64,000 bases of DNA from Colicola sp002395805. GTDB taxonomy: Bacteria > Bacteroidota > Bacteroidia > Bacteroidales > Paludibacteraceae. Location: NCBI GenBank assembly GCA_946544705.1, contig CAMNMN010000001.1:62001-126000 (forward strand), written 5' to 3'. This document shows positions 58,228-64,000 of this stretch, in pieces (the stretch's first letter is position 1; each line of letters begins with the position of its first letter). Made by a program: the position numbers and the translations under genes. The notes beneath the pieces were generated by a model. That model ran no database searches. It was not told where the DNA came from and saw nothing but the letters and a program-made list of their open reading frames with translations.

Positions 58228-58688
58228 TGACAAATATACTCTTTATATGTCATGGCAATATATGCCGTTCAGTTATGGCGGAGTTTATCTTCCGTCATCT
58301 ATGTGAACAGGCCGGAACCGAGGATCGTTTCCATATTGCATCTATGGCAGTATCAACCGAAGAAACCGGTAATGATATCTATCCGCCTGCGAAAGAGACG
58401 CTCCGCCGCCACGGCATTCCTTTTGACCGCCATTATGCACGTCAGATAGACCGTGAGGCTTTTGAACGATTTGACCTCATTGTCTGTGCTGACCGGTCCA
58501 ATATCAGAACTATTGAACGCATGTTCGGTACCTCTCCTAAACTTACCCTCATGATGCACTGGGCTGGCGAAGACCGCGATGTCTCCGACCCTTGGTACAC
58601 CCGTGACTTCGACACCGCCTTCCGGGATATATACACCGCATGCGAAGGACTACTGAAGCATTTTTCAACACCACAAAAAATCATATAA
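58224..58688 (+). CDS. Low-molecular-weight protein tyrosine phosphatase
   Basis: 154 residues from ATG 58224, which overlaps the upstream stop; the frame open from 58107 runs inside the Sel1 gene. The P-loop FICHGNICRS (C-x5-R-S) is near the N-terminus and the general-acid loop DPWYT is near residue 117, both complete. Bacterial members dephosphorylate tyrosine kinases of exopolysaccharide export or other phosphotyrosine proteins; no partner kinase is nearby. pfkA starts 2 nt after its stop. Confidence 0.93.
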   Translation: MMTNILFICHGNICRSVMAEFIFRHLCEQAGTEDRFHIASMAVSTEETGNDIYPPAKETLRRHGIPFDRHYARQIDREAFERFDLIVCADRSNIRTIERMFGTSPKLTLMMHWAGEDRDVSDPWYTRDFDTAFRDIYTACEGLLKHFSTPQKII

Positions 58689-58690
58689 TT

Positions 58691-59674
58691 ATGGAATATC
58701 AAATCAATACTATCGGAGTGCTGACCTCGGGAGGCGACGCTCCGGGAATGAACGCCGCTGTGCGTGCCGTCACCCGCGCGGCTATTGCCAACAACATCCG
58801 CGTGAAAGCTATCTTTCGCGGCTACAAAGGTCTCATGGACGGCGAAGTACAGGAGTTTACCACCCAGGATGTGAGTGGTATCATCCAGCGAGGAGGCACG
58901 ATCCTCAAATCCGCGCGAAGCGAGGAATTCAAAACGCCAGAGGGACGCAAACGCGCTTTTGAGACCATCCGGCGCGAGCAGATAGATGCGCTGATCGTCA
59001 TCGGTGGTGACGGCACGTTCACCGGCGCACGCCTTCTGGCGCAGGAATACAATATTCCTGTCATCGGCGTACCGGGAACTATTGACAATGACCTCTGGGG
59101 TACCGACTCTACGATCGGATACGACACCGCGCTCAACACCATCATGGAATGTGTGGACAAACTCAGGGACACCGGCACCAGCCACGAACGCCTTTTCCTC
59201 GTTGAGGTCATGGGACGGGATGCCGGATTCCTCACCCTGAACGCCGCCATCGCCGCCGGTGCGGAAGCGGCAATCATTCCGGAGAGAGCGACACTCGAAG
59301 AACAGCTCGAAGCCGCTATCGGACAGGGGCGACGCAAACATAAGAACAGCGGAATCGTACTCGTGCAGGAGCATGCTGTACCCGGAGGCGCACAGGCGGT
59401 GGCGAAAGTCATTGAGCAGTACCATCCCGAATACGGCACACGTGTCACGATCCTCGGACACCTGCAAAGAGGTGGGTCTCCTTCCGCCTTTGACCGTATT
59501 CTCGCTTCCAGATTCGGATGTGCCGCTGTACAAGCACTCATGGACGAACAGCGCTCGATCATGGTCGGATTACAGAACGGCGATGTGGTCTATGTCCCTC
59601 TATCCAAAGCCATCAAAGAGAAAAAAGACATCAAGGACGACAAATGGCAAGCCCTCCAAGTCCTCAGTTTGTAA
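58691..59674 (+). CDS. pfkA: 6-phosphofructokinase
   Basis: 327 residues, typical for bacterial ATP-dependent PfkA, which phosphorylates fructose-6-phosphate in glycolysis. Motifs: GVLTSGGDAPGMNAAVRA (ATP), VIGGDGTF (GGDGT points to ATP rather than pyrophosphate use), PGTIDNDLWGTD (catalytic Asp) and VEVMGRDAGFL. C-terminal substrate site ILGHLQRGGSPSAFDR. The start at 58691 matches the family N-terminus; the frame from 58640 is inside the phosphatase gene. Co-transcribed with it. Confidence 0.96.
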   Translation: MEYQINTIGVLTSGGDAPGMNAAVRAVTRAAIANNIRVKAIFRGYKGLMDGEVQEFTTQDVSGIIQRGGTILKSARSEEFKTPEGRKRAFETIRREQIDALIVIGGDGTFTGARLLAQEYNIPVIGVPGTIDNDLWGTDSTIGYDTALNTIMECVDKLRDTGTSHERLFLVEVMGRDAGFLTLNAAIAAGAEAAIIPERATLEEQLEAAIGQGRRKHKNSGIVLVQEHAVPGGAQAVAKVIEQYHPEYGTRVTILGHLQRGGSPSAFDRILASRFGCAAVQALMDEQRSIMVGLQNGDVVYVPLSKAIKEKKDIKDDKWQALQVLSL

Positions 59675-59755
59675 AAAAAAATGCAGAAAAACGTCTTATT
59701 TCGCAGGCTCAAACGATTAAAATGCACTTTTTCTTTAAAAAAAGTACGATTTTTT

Positions 59756-59786
59756 TTGGTCATGTCAGAAAAAAGCAGTAATTTTG
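59756..59786 (+). promoter_or_regulatory. Promoter of rplU-rpmA
   Basis: TTG at 59756-59758, spacer with CATGTCA and an A-rich tract, TAATTTTG at 59779-59786; nearly identical to the susC promoter. The ~85-nt leader could hold an L21-type leader structure, but I cannot confirm one. Confidence 0.82.
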
Positions 59787-59873
59787 CACGCTTTTTTGCG
59801 GACAGGCTAGATTAAGTTCCCGTCAGAGCACGAGACGCCGCACCGCCCTAACCATTTAAACAAACGTATATAA

Positions 59874-60194
59874 ATGTACGCAATTGTAGAAATGAAAGGC
59901 CAGCAGTTTAGAGTAGAGGCTGGCAAGAAACTGTTCATCAATCGTATGAACGAACTCGAGAAAGGCGCAACCGTTGAATTTGAGAACGTACTGCTCCTGG
60001 ACAACGAGGGTAAAGTTAAAGTAGGTGCTCCTTATGTAAAGGGCGCTAAAGTGGTTTGCGAAGTGCTCGACAACGAGTGCCGCGGCGACAAAATTCTTGT
60101 TTTCCACAAGAAACGTCGTAAAGGTTATCGCAAGCTCAATGGTCACCGTCAGGATTTGACCAACGTAGTAGTTAAAGAAATTGTTATTGCTTAA
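59874..60194 (+). CDS. rplU: 50S ribosomal protein L21
   Basis: 106 residues. The N-terminus MYAIVEMKGQQFRVEAGKKL and C-terminal FHKKRRKGYRKLNGHRQD are diagnostic of bL21, which binds 23S rRNA. Followed by rpmA after 17 nt, the universal bacterial pair. Confidence 0.97.
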   Translation: MYAIVEMKGQQFRVEAGKKLFINRMNELEKGATVEFENVLLLDNEGKVKVGAPYVKGAKVVCEVLDNECRGDKILVFHKKRRKGYRKLNGHRQDLTNVVVKEIVIA

Positions 60195-60211
60195 AGAAAG
60201 GACAACAGAGT

Positions 60212-60475
60212 ATGGCACACAAGAAAGGTGTCGGTAGTTCTAAGAACGGCCGTGAATCAGAAAGCAAACGTCTTGGCGTGAAGATCTTTGGTGGTCAATT
60301 CGCAAAGGCAGGTAACATTATCGTACGTCAACGTGGCACCGTTCACCACCCGGGTGAGAACATGGGAATGGGCAGCGACCACACTTTGTTCGCTCTTTGC
60401 GACGGTATCGTAACCTTCCGCAAAAAACGCGACAATAAGTCGTACGTCTCCATTCAGCCGGTGGCAGAAGCTTAA
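60212..60475 (+). CDS. rpmA: 50S ribosomal protein L27
   Basis: 87 residues. The N-terminus MAHKKGVGSSKNGRES reaches the peptidyl-transferase centre in bL27. There is no cleavable N-terminal extension as in Firmicutes. GGQFAKAGNIIVRQRGT and HPGENMGMGSDHTLFAL are family blocks. Ends at the terminator at 60496. Confidence 0.97.
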   Translation: MAHKKGVGSSKNGRESESKRLGVKIFGGQFAKAGNIIVRQRGTVHHPGENMGMGSDHTLFALCDGIVTFRKKRDNKSYVSIQPVAEA

Positions 60476-60495
60476 TCGGCGAGAGAGAACAAACT

Positions 60496-60550
60496 ATCTC
60501 CTACCGAGGGCTTCGGCTTTAGGTGGGAGATTTTTGTTTTAAACAAGAAT
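60496..60550 (+). terminator. Terminator of rplU-rpmA
   Basis: Stem ATCTCCTACC/GGTGGGAGAT (10 bp, one wobble) with a GC-rich loop, then T5GT4. Confidence 0.88.
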
Positions 60551-60609
60551 CTTAATAATAGTATATTTTTACCGCCCTTTTAACCATTACAGTGTGATCG
60601 GGGTCATCT

Positions 60610-60653
60610 GCTATGCAAGTGCTATGTAAGTGCTATGTAAGTGCTATGCAAGC
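60610..60653 (+). repeat. Period-11 array upstream of serS
   Basis: Four units: GCTATGCAAGT, GCTATGTAAGT, GCTATGTAAGT, GCTATGCAAGC. It ends about 40 bp before the serS start codon. Confidence 0.88.
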
Positions 60654-60691
60654 CGTGGGTAAAAAATCTTAACAAAAGTAAACTTTTTGAC

Positions 60692-62059
60692 ATGTTAACT
60701 TTAAAACAAATTTATGACGATAAAGCTCGTGTGATCGCAGGTTTGGAGAAGAAACATTTCGCCGGAGCCGCCGAGGCTATCGAGGAGGTGCTTCGTCTGG
60801 ATGCGGAGCGTAAAGCAGCGCAGCAACAGAAAGATGCAGCTGCAGCAGAGATGAATAAGATCAGCAAGTCGATCGGTATGCTCATGGCGCAGGGGAAACG
60901 CGAAGAAGCCGAAGCAGCCAAGGCTCAGACCGGAGCCCTCAAAGCACAGATTGCTGAGTATGACGTGAAAATGTCGGAAGCAGAAGAGGCTCAGACCAAA
61001 CTGCTGCTCACTATCCCGAATATCCCATACGACATCGTACCGGAAGGAGCGAGCGCAGAGGACAACTTGGCTGTCACCATCGGTAACTGGCCTAACCAGC
61101 CGATGATCGACGCCATCGCCAAAGACGGCGCTGTAGCGTTGCGCGACTGGAACGGCGAAGTGGACGAAGCCATCGCTGCTGAACGCATTGCGCAAAGCGA
61201 GAAACTGCCCCACTGGGAACTCGCCAAGAAATACAACCTCATCGACTTCGACCTCGGTGTGAAGATCTCCGGTGCAGGTTTCCCTGTTTATATCGGCCAG
61301 GGAGCTCGTCTCCAACGCGCCCTCATCAATTTCTTCTTGGCGGAAGCAAACAAAGCCGGCTATACGGAGATCATGCCGCCTACGGTGGTCAATGCCGCTT
61401 CGGGTTACGGCACAGGTCAGTTGCCCGACAAAGAGGGACAGATGTACCACTGCGAAGTGGACGACCTCTATCTCATTCCGACTGCCGAAGTACCGGTAAC
61501 AAACCTCTACCGCGATGTTATCATTGATGAGGATAAACTGCCTATCAAGAACTGCGCTTACACGGAGTGCTTCCGTCGCGAGGCGGGTTCGTACGGCAAG
61601 GATGTACGCGGTCTCAACCGTCTGCATGAGTTCTCCAAGATCGAGATTGTACGCATTGACACCCCGGAACATTCGGACGCTTCGCATAAAGAGATGCTTG
61701 CGCACGTAGAAGGTCTTCTCAAGAAACTGGAACTCCCGTATCGTATTCTCCGTCTCTCAGGAGGCGATATGTCCTTCACTGCAGCTCTCTGCTATGACTT
61801 TGAGGTATATAGCGAGGCACAACACCGCTGGTTGGAGGTTTCTTCTACCTCTAATTTCGACACCTACCAGGCAAACCGCCTCAAGTGCCGTTACCGTCGT
61901 TCGGAGGACAAGAAAGTGACGCTTTGCCACACGCTCAACGGTTCGGCACTCGCCCTCCCGCGTATCGTGGCTGCTCTATTGGAGAACAACCAGACGGAAG
62001 AAGGTATCCGAATTCCGAAGGCACTGCAACCGTTCTTCGGAGACGACATGATTCGCTAA
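60692..62059 (+). CDS. serS: Seryl-tRNA synthetase
   Basis: 455 residues, a class II synthetase, slightly longer than E. coli SerS. The N-terminal long antiparallel coiled coil (residues ~30-105, rich in Ala/Glu/Lys) grips the tRNA variable arm. The core has motif 2 ECFRREAGSYGKDVRGLNRLHEF and motif 3 LNGSALALPRIVAALLEN. The start at 60692 gives MLTLKQIYDDK, the usual N-terminus; the frame from 60641 runs through the array and is rejected. A terminator that overlaps the next promoter follows. Confidence 0.96.
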   Translation: MLTLKQIYDDKARVIAGLEKKHFAGAAEAIEEVLRLDAERKAAQQQKDAAAAEMNKISKSIGMLMAQGKREEAEAAKAQTGALKAQIAEYDVKMSEAEEAQTKLLLTIPNIPYDIVPEGASAEDNLAVTIGNWPNQPMIDAIAKDGAVALRDWNGEVDEAIAAERIAQSEKLPHWELAKKYNLIDFDLGVKISGAGFPVYIGQGARLQRALINFFLAEANKAGYTEIMPPTVVNAASGYGTGQLPDKEGQMYHCEVDDLYLIPTAEVPVTNLYRDVIIDEDKLPIKNCAYTECFRREAGSYGKDVRGLNRLHEFSKIEIVRIDTPEHSDASHKEMLAHVEGLLKKLELPYRILRLSGGDMSFTAALCYDFEVYSEAQHRWLEVSSTSNFDTYQANRLKCRYRRSEDKKVTLCHTLNGSALALPRIVAALLENNQTEEGIRIPKALQPFFGDDMIR

Positions 62060-62081
62060 AAATGGAAAAATAATAGAAAAG

Positions 62082-62115
62082 TGGCATACACTATTGTGTA
62101 TGTCATTTTTTTTTT
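62082..62115 (+). terminator. Terminator of serS, overlapping the next promoter
   Basis: Stem TGGCATACAC/GTGTATGTCA (10 bp, one wobble), loop TATT, then T10. Its loop and 3' arm contain the -33 TTG (62094-62096) of the following gene, and the T10 run is that promoter's spacer. Confidence 0.9.
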
Positions 62116-62124
62116 GTAATTTTG
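62094..62124 (+). promoter_or_regulatory. Promoter of the DUF7935-like gene
   Basis: TTG at 62094-62096, 20-bp spacer with TATGTCA and a T10 run, TAATTTTG at 62117-62124. Embedded in the serS terminator. Confidence 0.82.
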
Positions 62125-62149
62125 CGGGCAAAATTGACAAGAAGGAATT

Positions 62150-62680
62150 ATGCAAACCGCTTTGATGATTATTTTGGTCGTAGCCGTACTTATTTTCGGG
62201 TTCTGGTTGATCCAGTACTCGCAGTTCCGCAACGAGGAGAAGAAACGTCAGTTTGAACTCAAACGAGAGAGTCAGAAAGCGGTGTCCCCCATCCGCCTGC
62301 GTGCCTATGAGCGTCTCGCATTATTATTGGAGCGCACAAAGCCGGAACACATGATTGTTGAGTTACAGAAACAATATCCGGAGGCGATGACCACATGGAC
62401 CGTGGGACAAGTACAACAATACATGCTGCAAACCCTCCGCGCGGAGTTTGACCACAACCAAAGCCAGCAGGTTTATGTGTCGGACGAAGTATGGGATATG
62501 ATTATCAACGCGCGCGACCAAATGGGTGCGTTCATTATATCTATCGCTGCGCAAATACCGGCTGATGCCACCGTGCAGCAGTATATCACGGCTCTGCTGA
62601 CCGCCTATAGCAGCAATGGAACCACTCCGACCGAAAAAGCGCTTGAAGAACTGAAACATGAGGCGAAAGAACTGATGTAA
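62150..62680 (+). CDS. Conserved Bacteroidota membrane-anchored protein (DUF7935-like)
   Basis: 176 residues. One N-terminal TM helix (MIILVVAVLIFGFWLIQY) precedes a charged helix and a cytoplasmic domain. The blocks SPIRLRAYERLALLLERT and TLRAEFDHNQSQQVYVSDEVWDMI are familiar from a widespread Bacteroidota family that I remember as DUF7935; the number is from memory. Function unknown. The next gene follows after an array that begins directly at its stop codon. Confidence 0.75.
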   Translation: MQTALMIILVVAVLIFGFWLIQYSQFRNEEKKRQFELKRESQKAVSPIRLRAYERLALLLERTKPEHMIVELQKQYPEAMTTWTVGQVQQYMLQTLRAEFDHNQSQQVYVSDEVWDMIINARDQMGAFIISIAAQIPADATVQQYITALLTAYSSNGTTPTEKALEELKHEAKELM

Positions 62681-62711
62681 GGTGAAAAAATGAAAAATGA
62701 AAGGTGAAAGG
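62681..62711 (+). repeat. GTGAAA/ATGAAA-type array after the DUF7935-like stop
   Basis: GGTGAAA, AAATGAAA, AATGAAA, GGTGAAA, GG, starting at the first base after the stop. It is complementary in type to the array at 62746, and the start codon of the next gene (62721) lies between them. Confidence 0.7.
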
Positions 62712-62720
62712 AACATATAT

Positions 62721-63299
62721 ATGAGATTGTTAGGATTAATAGTCCTTTCAATTTTCAATTTTCAACTTTCATTTTCTAACGACTCCATCTATATGGGTAC
62801 AATCGTGAAGCTGGATATAGCTTCTCCGATCATAGTGCCGGCCGCAACGGGATGGGGTGTACAAAACTACGAGATAGCAGCTAACGTACGGTTAGCCAAA
62901 CGATTCTACCCTACTATCGAGTTAGGCTACGCCGGAGGTTCTATCGCCAGGGACACCGCGGTCAGTTATAGCGGACACGGAGGATTCTTGCGAATAGGGG
63001 CGGACATCAACCCGCTGAAGAAACATCCCGAGAGTCCGCACGCGTTATTAGTCGGTTTGCGTCTGGGCACGGGTGTGCAAAGCAAAGGATACACCGATTG
63101 TTGGGGAGAGATAGTAGCGGGGTGTCAGGTAGAAATAACGAAAGTAGGCAATACCGCCTTTTATATGGGGTGGATGGGGAGGTTCAAATGCCTATTCACA
63201 AGGCAACAACGCTATTTCCCGCCAGAGTACATACCCGGCTTCGGTAAACGAGACAACATCGGATGGGGAGTTAGTTACCATCTAGGATGGAAGTTCTAA
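62721..63299 (+). CDS. DUF6048-like outer-membrane beta-barrel protein
   Basis: 192 residues from ATG 62721 (an in-frame ATG at 62697 lies in the array). The signal peptide (residues 1-18) is partly encoded by a heptamer array and ends LSFSND. The mature protein alternates strands (FYPTIELGYAGG, FLRIGADINPL, LLVGLRLGTGV, FYMGWMGRF) and ends YIPGFGKRDNIGWGVSYHLGWKF, the pattern of the Bacteroidota DUF6048 family. Likely an outer-membrane protein of unknown role. Co-transcribed with the previous gene. Confidence 0.8.
   Translation: MRLLGLIVLSIFNFQLSFSNDSIYMGTIVKLDIASPIIVPAATGWGVQNYEIAANVRLAKRFYPTIELGYAGGSIARDTAVSYSGHGGFLRIGADINPLKKHPESPHALLVGLRLGTGVQSKGYTDCWGEIVAGCQVEITKVGNTAFYMGWMGRFKCLFTRQQRYFPPEYIPGFGKRDNIGWGVSYHLGWKF
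62746..62776 (+). repeat. Period-7 array encoding part of a signal peptide
   Basis: TTTCAAT, TTTCAAT, TTTCAAC, TTTCATT, TTC. In frame, encoding SIFNFQLSFS, the hydrophobic end of the DUF6048-like signal peptide. Confidence 0.82.
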
Positions 63300-63356
63300 A
63301 TTAATGAGGTATTAGTTTGGCCAGTTCCATTAGCAAAATAAATAAACCAAAATATT

Positions 63357-64000
63357 ATGAATCAGACACAGTTATTAAATCGTGCAGCGGACAATATTCG
63401 TATTCTGGCTGCTGCAGCAGTAGAGAAAGCCAAGAGTGGTCACCCGGGCGGAGCTATGGGTGGCGCAGATTTCATCAATGTGCTCTTTAGCGAGTTCCTT
63501 GAGTACGATCCGCAGAACCCCGGATGGGAAGCACGCGATCGTTTCTTCCTTGACCCCGGCCACATGGCACCGATGCTCTATGCCCAACTCTGTCTGGCGG
63601 GTAAGTTTACCCTCGAGGACCTCAAGAACCTCCGTCAATGGGGGTCGGTGACTCCCGGACACCCGGAGCGAGAGATCGACCGAATGATTGAGAATACATC
63701 CGGTCCGCTTGGTCAGGGACACACCTTCGCTGTCGGTGCAGCCATCGCCGCCAAGTGGTTCAACACCCGCTATGGCGAGATCCATAACCCGACCATTTAT
63801 GCCTTCATCTCCGATGGCGGTGTGCAGGAAGAGATTTCCCAAGGCGCAGGCCGTCTGGCGGGACACCTCGGGCTCGACAATTTGATCATGTTCTACGACT
63901 CCAATACGATCCAGCTCTCCACCGGTTGCGGCGAAGTGACATCCGAAGATGTTGCCGCCAAATATCAGGCTTGGGGATGGTACGTACAGGAGATCCCCGG
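63357..64000 (+). CDS. tkt: Transketolase, partial (C-terminus outside window)
   Basis: 214 residues of the thiamine-pyrophosphate domain are visible. Motifs: KSGHPGGAMGGADF, GHMAPMLYA, SGPLGQGHTFAVG and SDGGVQEEISQGAGRLAGHLGL with FYDSNTIQL (the TPP/metal-binding block; Bacteroidota have SDGG in place of the enterobacterial GDGC). It moves two-carbon units in the pentose phosphate pathway. The frame is open at the window end. Confidence 0.94.
   Translation, partial: MNQTQLLNRAADNIRILAAAAVEKAKSGHPGGAMGGADFINVLFSEFLEYDPQNPGWEARDRFFLDPGHMAPMLYAQLCLAGKFTLEDLKNLRQWGSVTPGHPEREIDRMIENTSGPLGQGHTFAVGAAIAAKWFNTRYGEIHNPTIYAFISDGGVQEEISQGAGRLAGHLGLDNLIMFYDSNTIQLSTGCGEVTSEDVAAKYQAWGWYVQEIP

Noticed and set aside
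59787..59873. L21 leader RNA
   Set aside because: The leader length fits, but I cannot confirm the conserved pairing by eye; a covariance search would decide.
60610..60653. Origin-type iterons
   Set aside because: Four 11-nt units near serS, without an AT-rich unwinding region, DnaA boxes or a replication gene; fits the general array family better.

Overview
The window looks like chromosomal DNA of a Bacteroidales (Bacteroidota) bacterium. The evidence is two SusC/SusD (RagA/RagB) pairs, a protease ending in a type-IX-secretion-like tail, typical Bacteroidota proteins (DUF6048-like, DUF7935-like, Leu-rich BspA type), little use of Shine-Dalgarno sites, and promoters of the form TTG - exactly 20 bp - TAnnTTTG. 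I located 14 with that exact geometry, plus the mraZ promoter, whose -33 box is degenerate.

Layout. 1-3.2 kb: the 3' end of an alpha/beta hydrolase, an fn3-like lipoprotein, rlmH, and a convergent M23/LysM peptidase. 3.2-11.3 kb: an EF-hand membrane protein divergent from an EamA-type transporter, then rpsA, then (minus strand) an MBL-fold hydrolase, a polyprenol-phosphate glycosyltransferase and argS. 11.6-13.0 kb: a complete IS3-family element with a canonical -1 slippery site. 13.3-19.2 kb (minus): an apparent operon of a frameshifted BspA-LRR/thioredoxin-like gene, a membrane protein with a lectin-like periplasmic domain, a paralogue of that protein fused to a phosphohexomutase, and a PAP2 acid phosphatase. 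19.6-26.4 kb: Xaa-Pro aminopeptidase, a YbjN-like protein, a kinase/AAA+ fusion, clpP and (minus) htpG. 26.5-30.8 kb (minus): a short RagA/RagB pair. 31-34.9 kb: a SufT/MIP18-like protein, lpxH, mazG, a lipoprotein and tRNA-Leu on the other strand, and an M16 peptidase. 35-45 kb: a full SusC/SusD/lipoprotein operon, an M6 protease and a lipoprotein. 45-55.5 kb: the dcw cluster mraZ-rsmH-ftsL-ftsI-murE-mraY-murD-ftsW-murG. It ends at murG; murC, ftsQ, ftsA and ftsZ do not follow. 55.5-64 kb: a Sel1/PEGA/beta-barrel protein, a low-molecular-weight phosphatase, pfkA, rplU-rpmA, serS, two conserved Bacteroidota proteins and the start of a transketolase.

The most striking signal is not a gene. Short tandem arrays, mostly of period 7 nt (some 8 or 11), recur through the window with different unit sequences. 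They lie in two kinds of place: at stop codons or in gene gaps, often with the stop codon inside the first unit, and in frame inside linkers of conserved enzymes (ArgRS, aminopeptidase P, RsmH, MurE, MazG). A second family, a C-rich/G-rich hairpin element, occurs four times, each time in frame inside a housekeeping gene (argS, pepP-like, rsmH, murG). Other candidates for new biology are the membrane lectin-like/phosphohexomutase fusion and the YbjN - kinase/AAA+ - ClpP neighbourhood.
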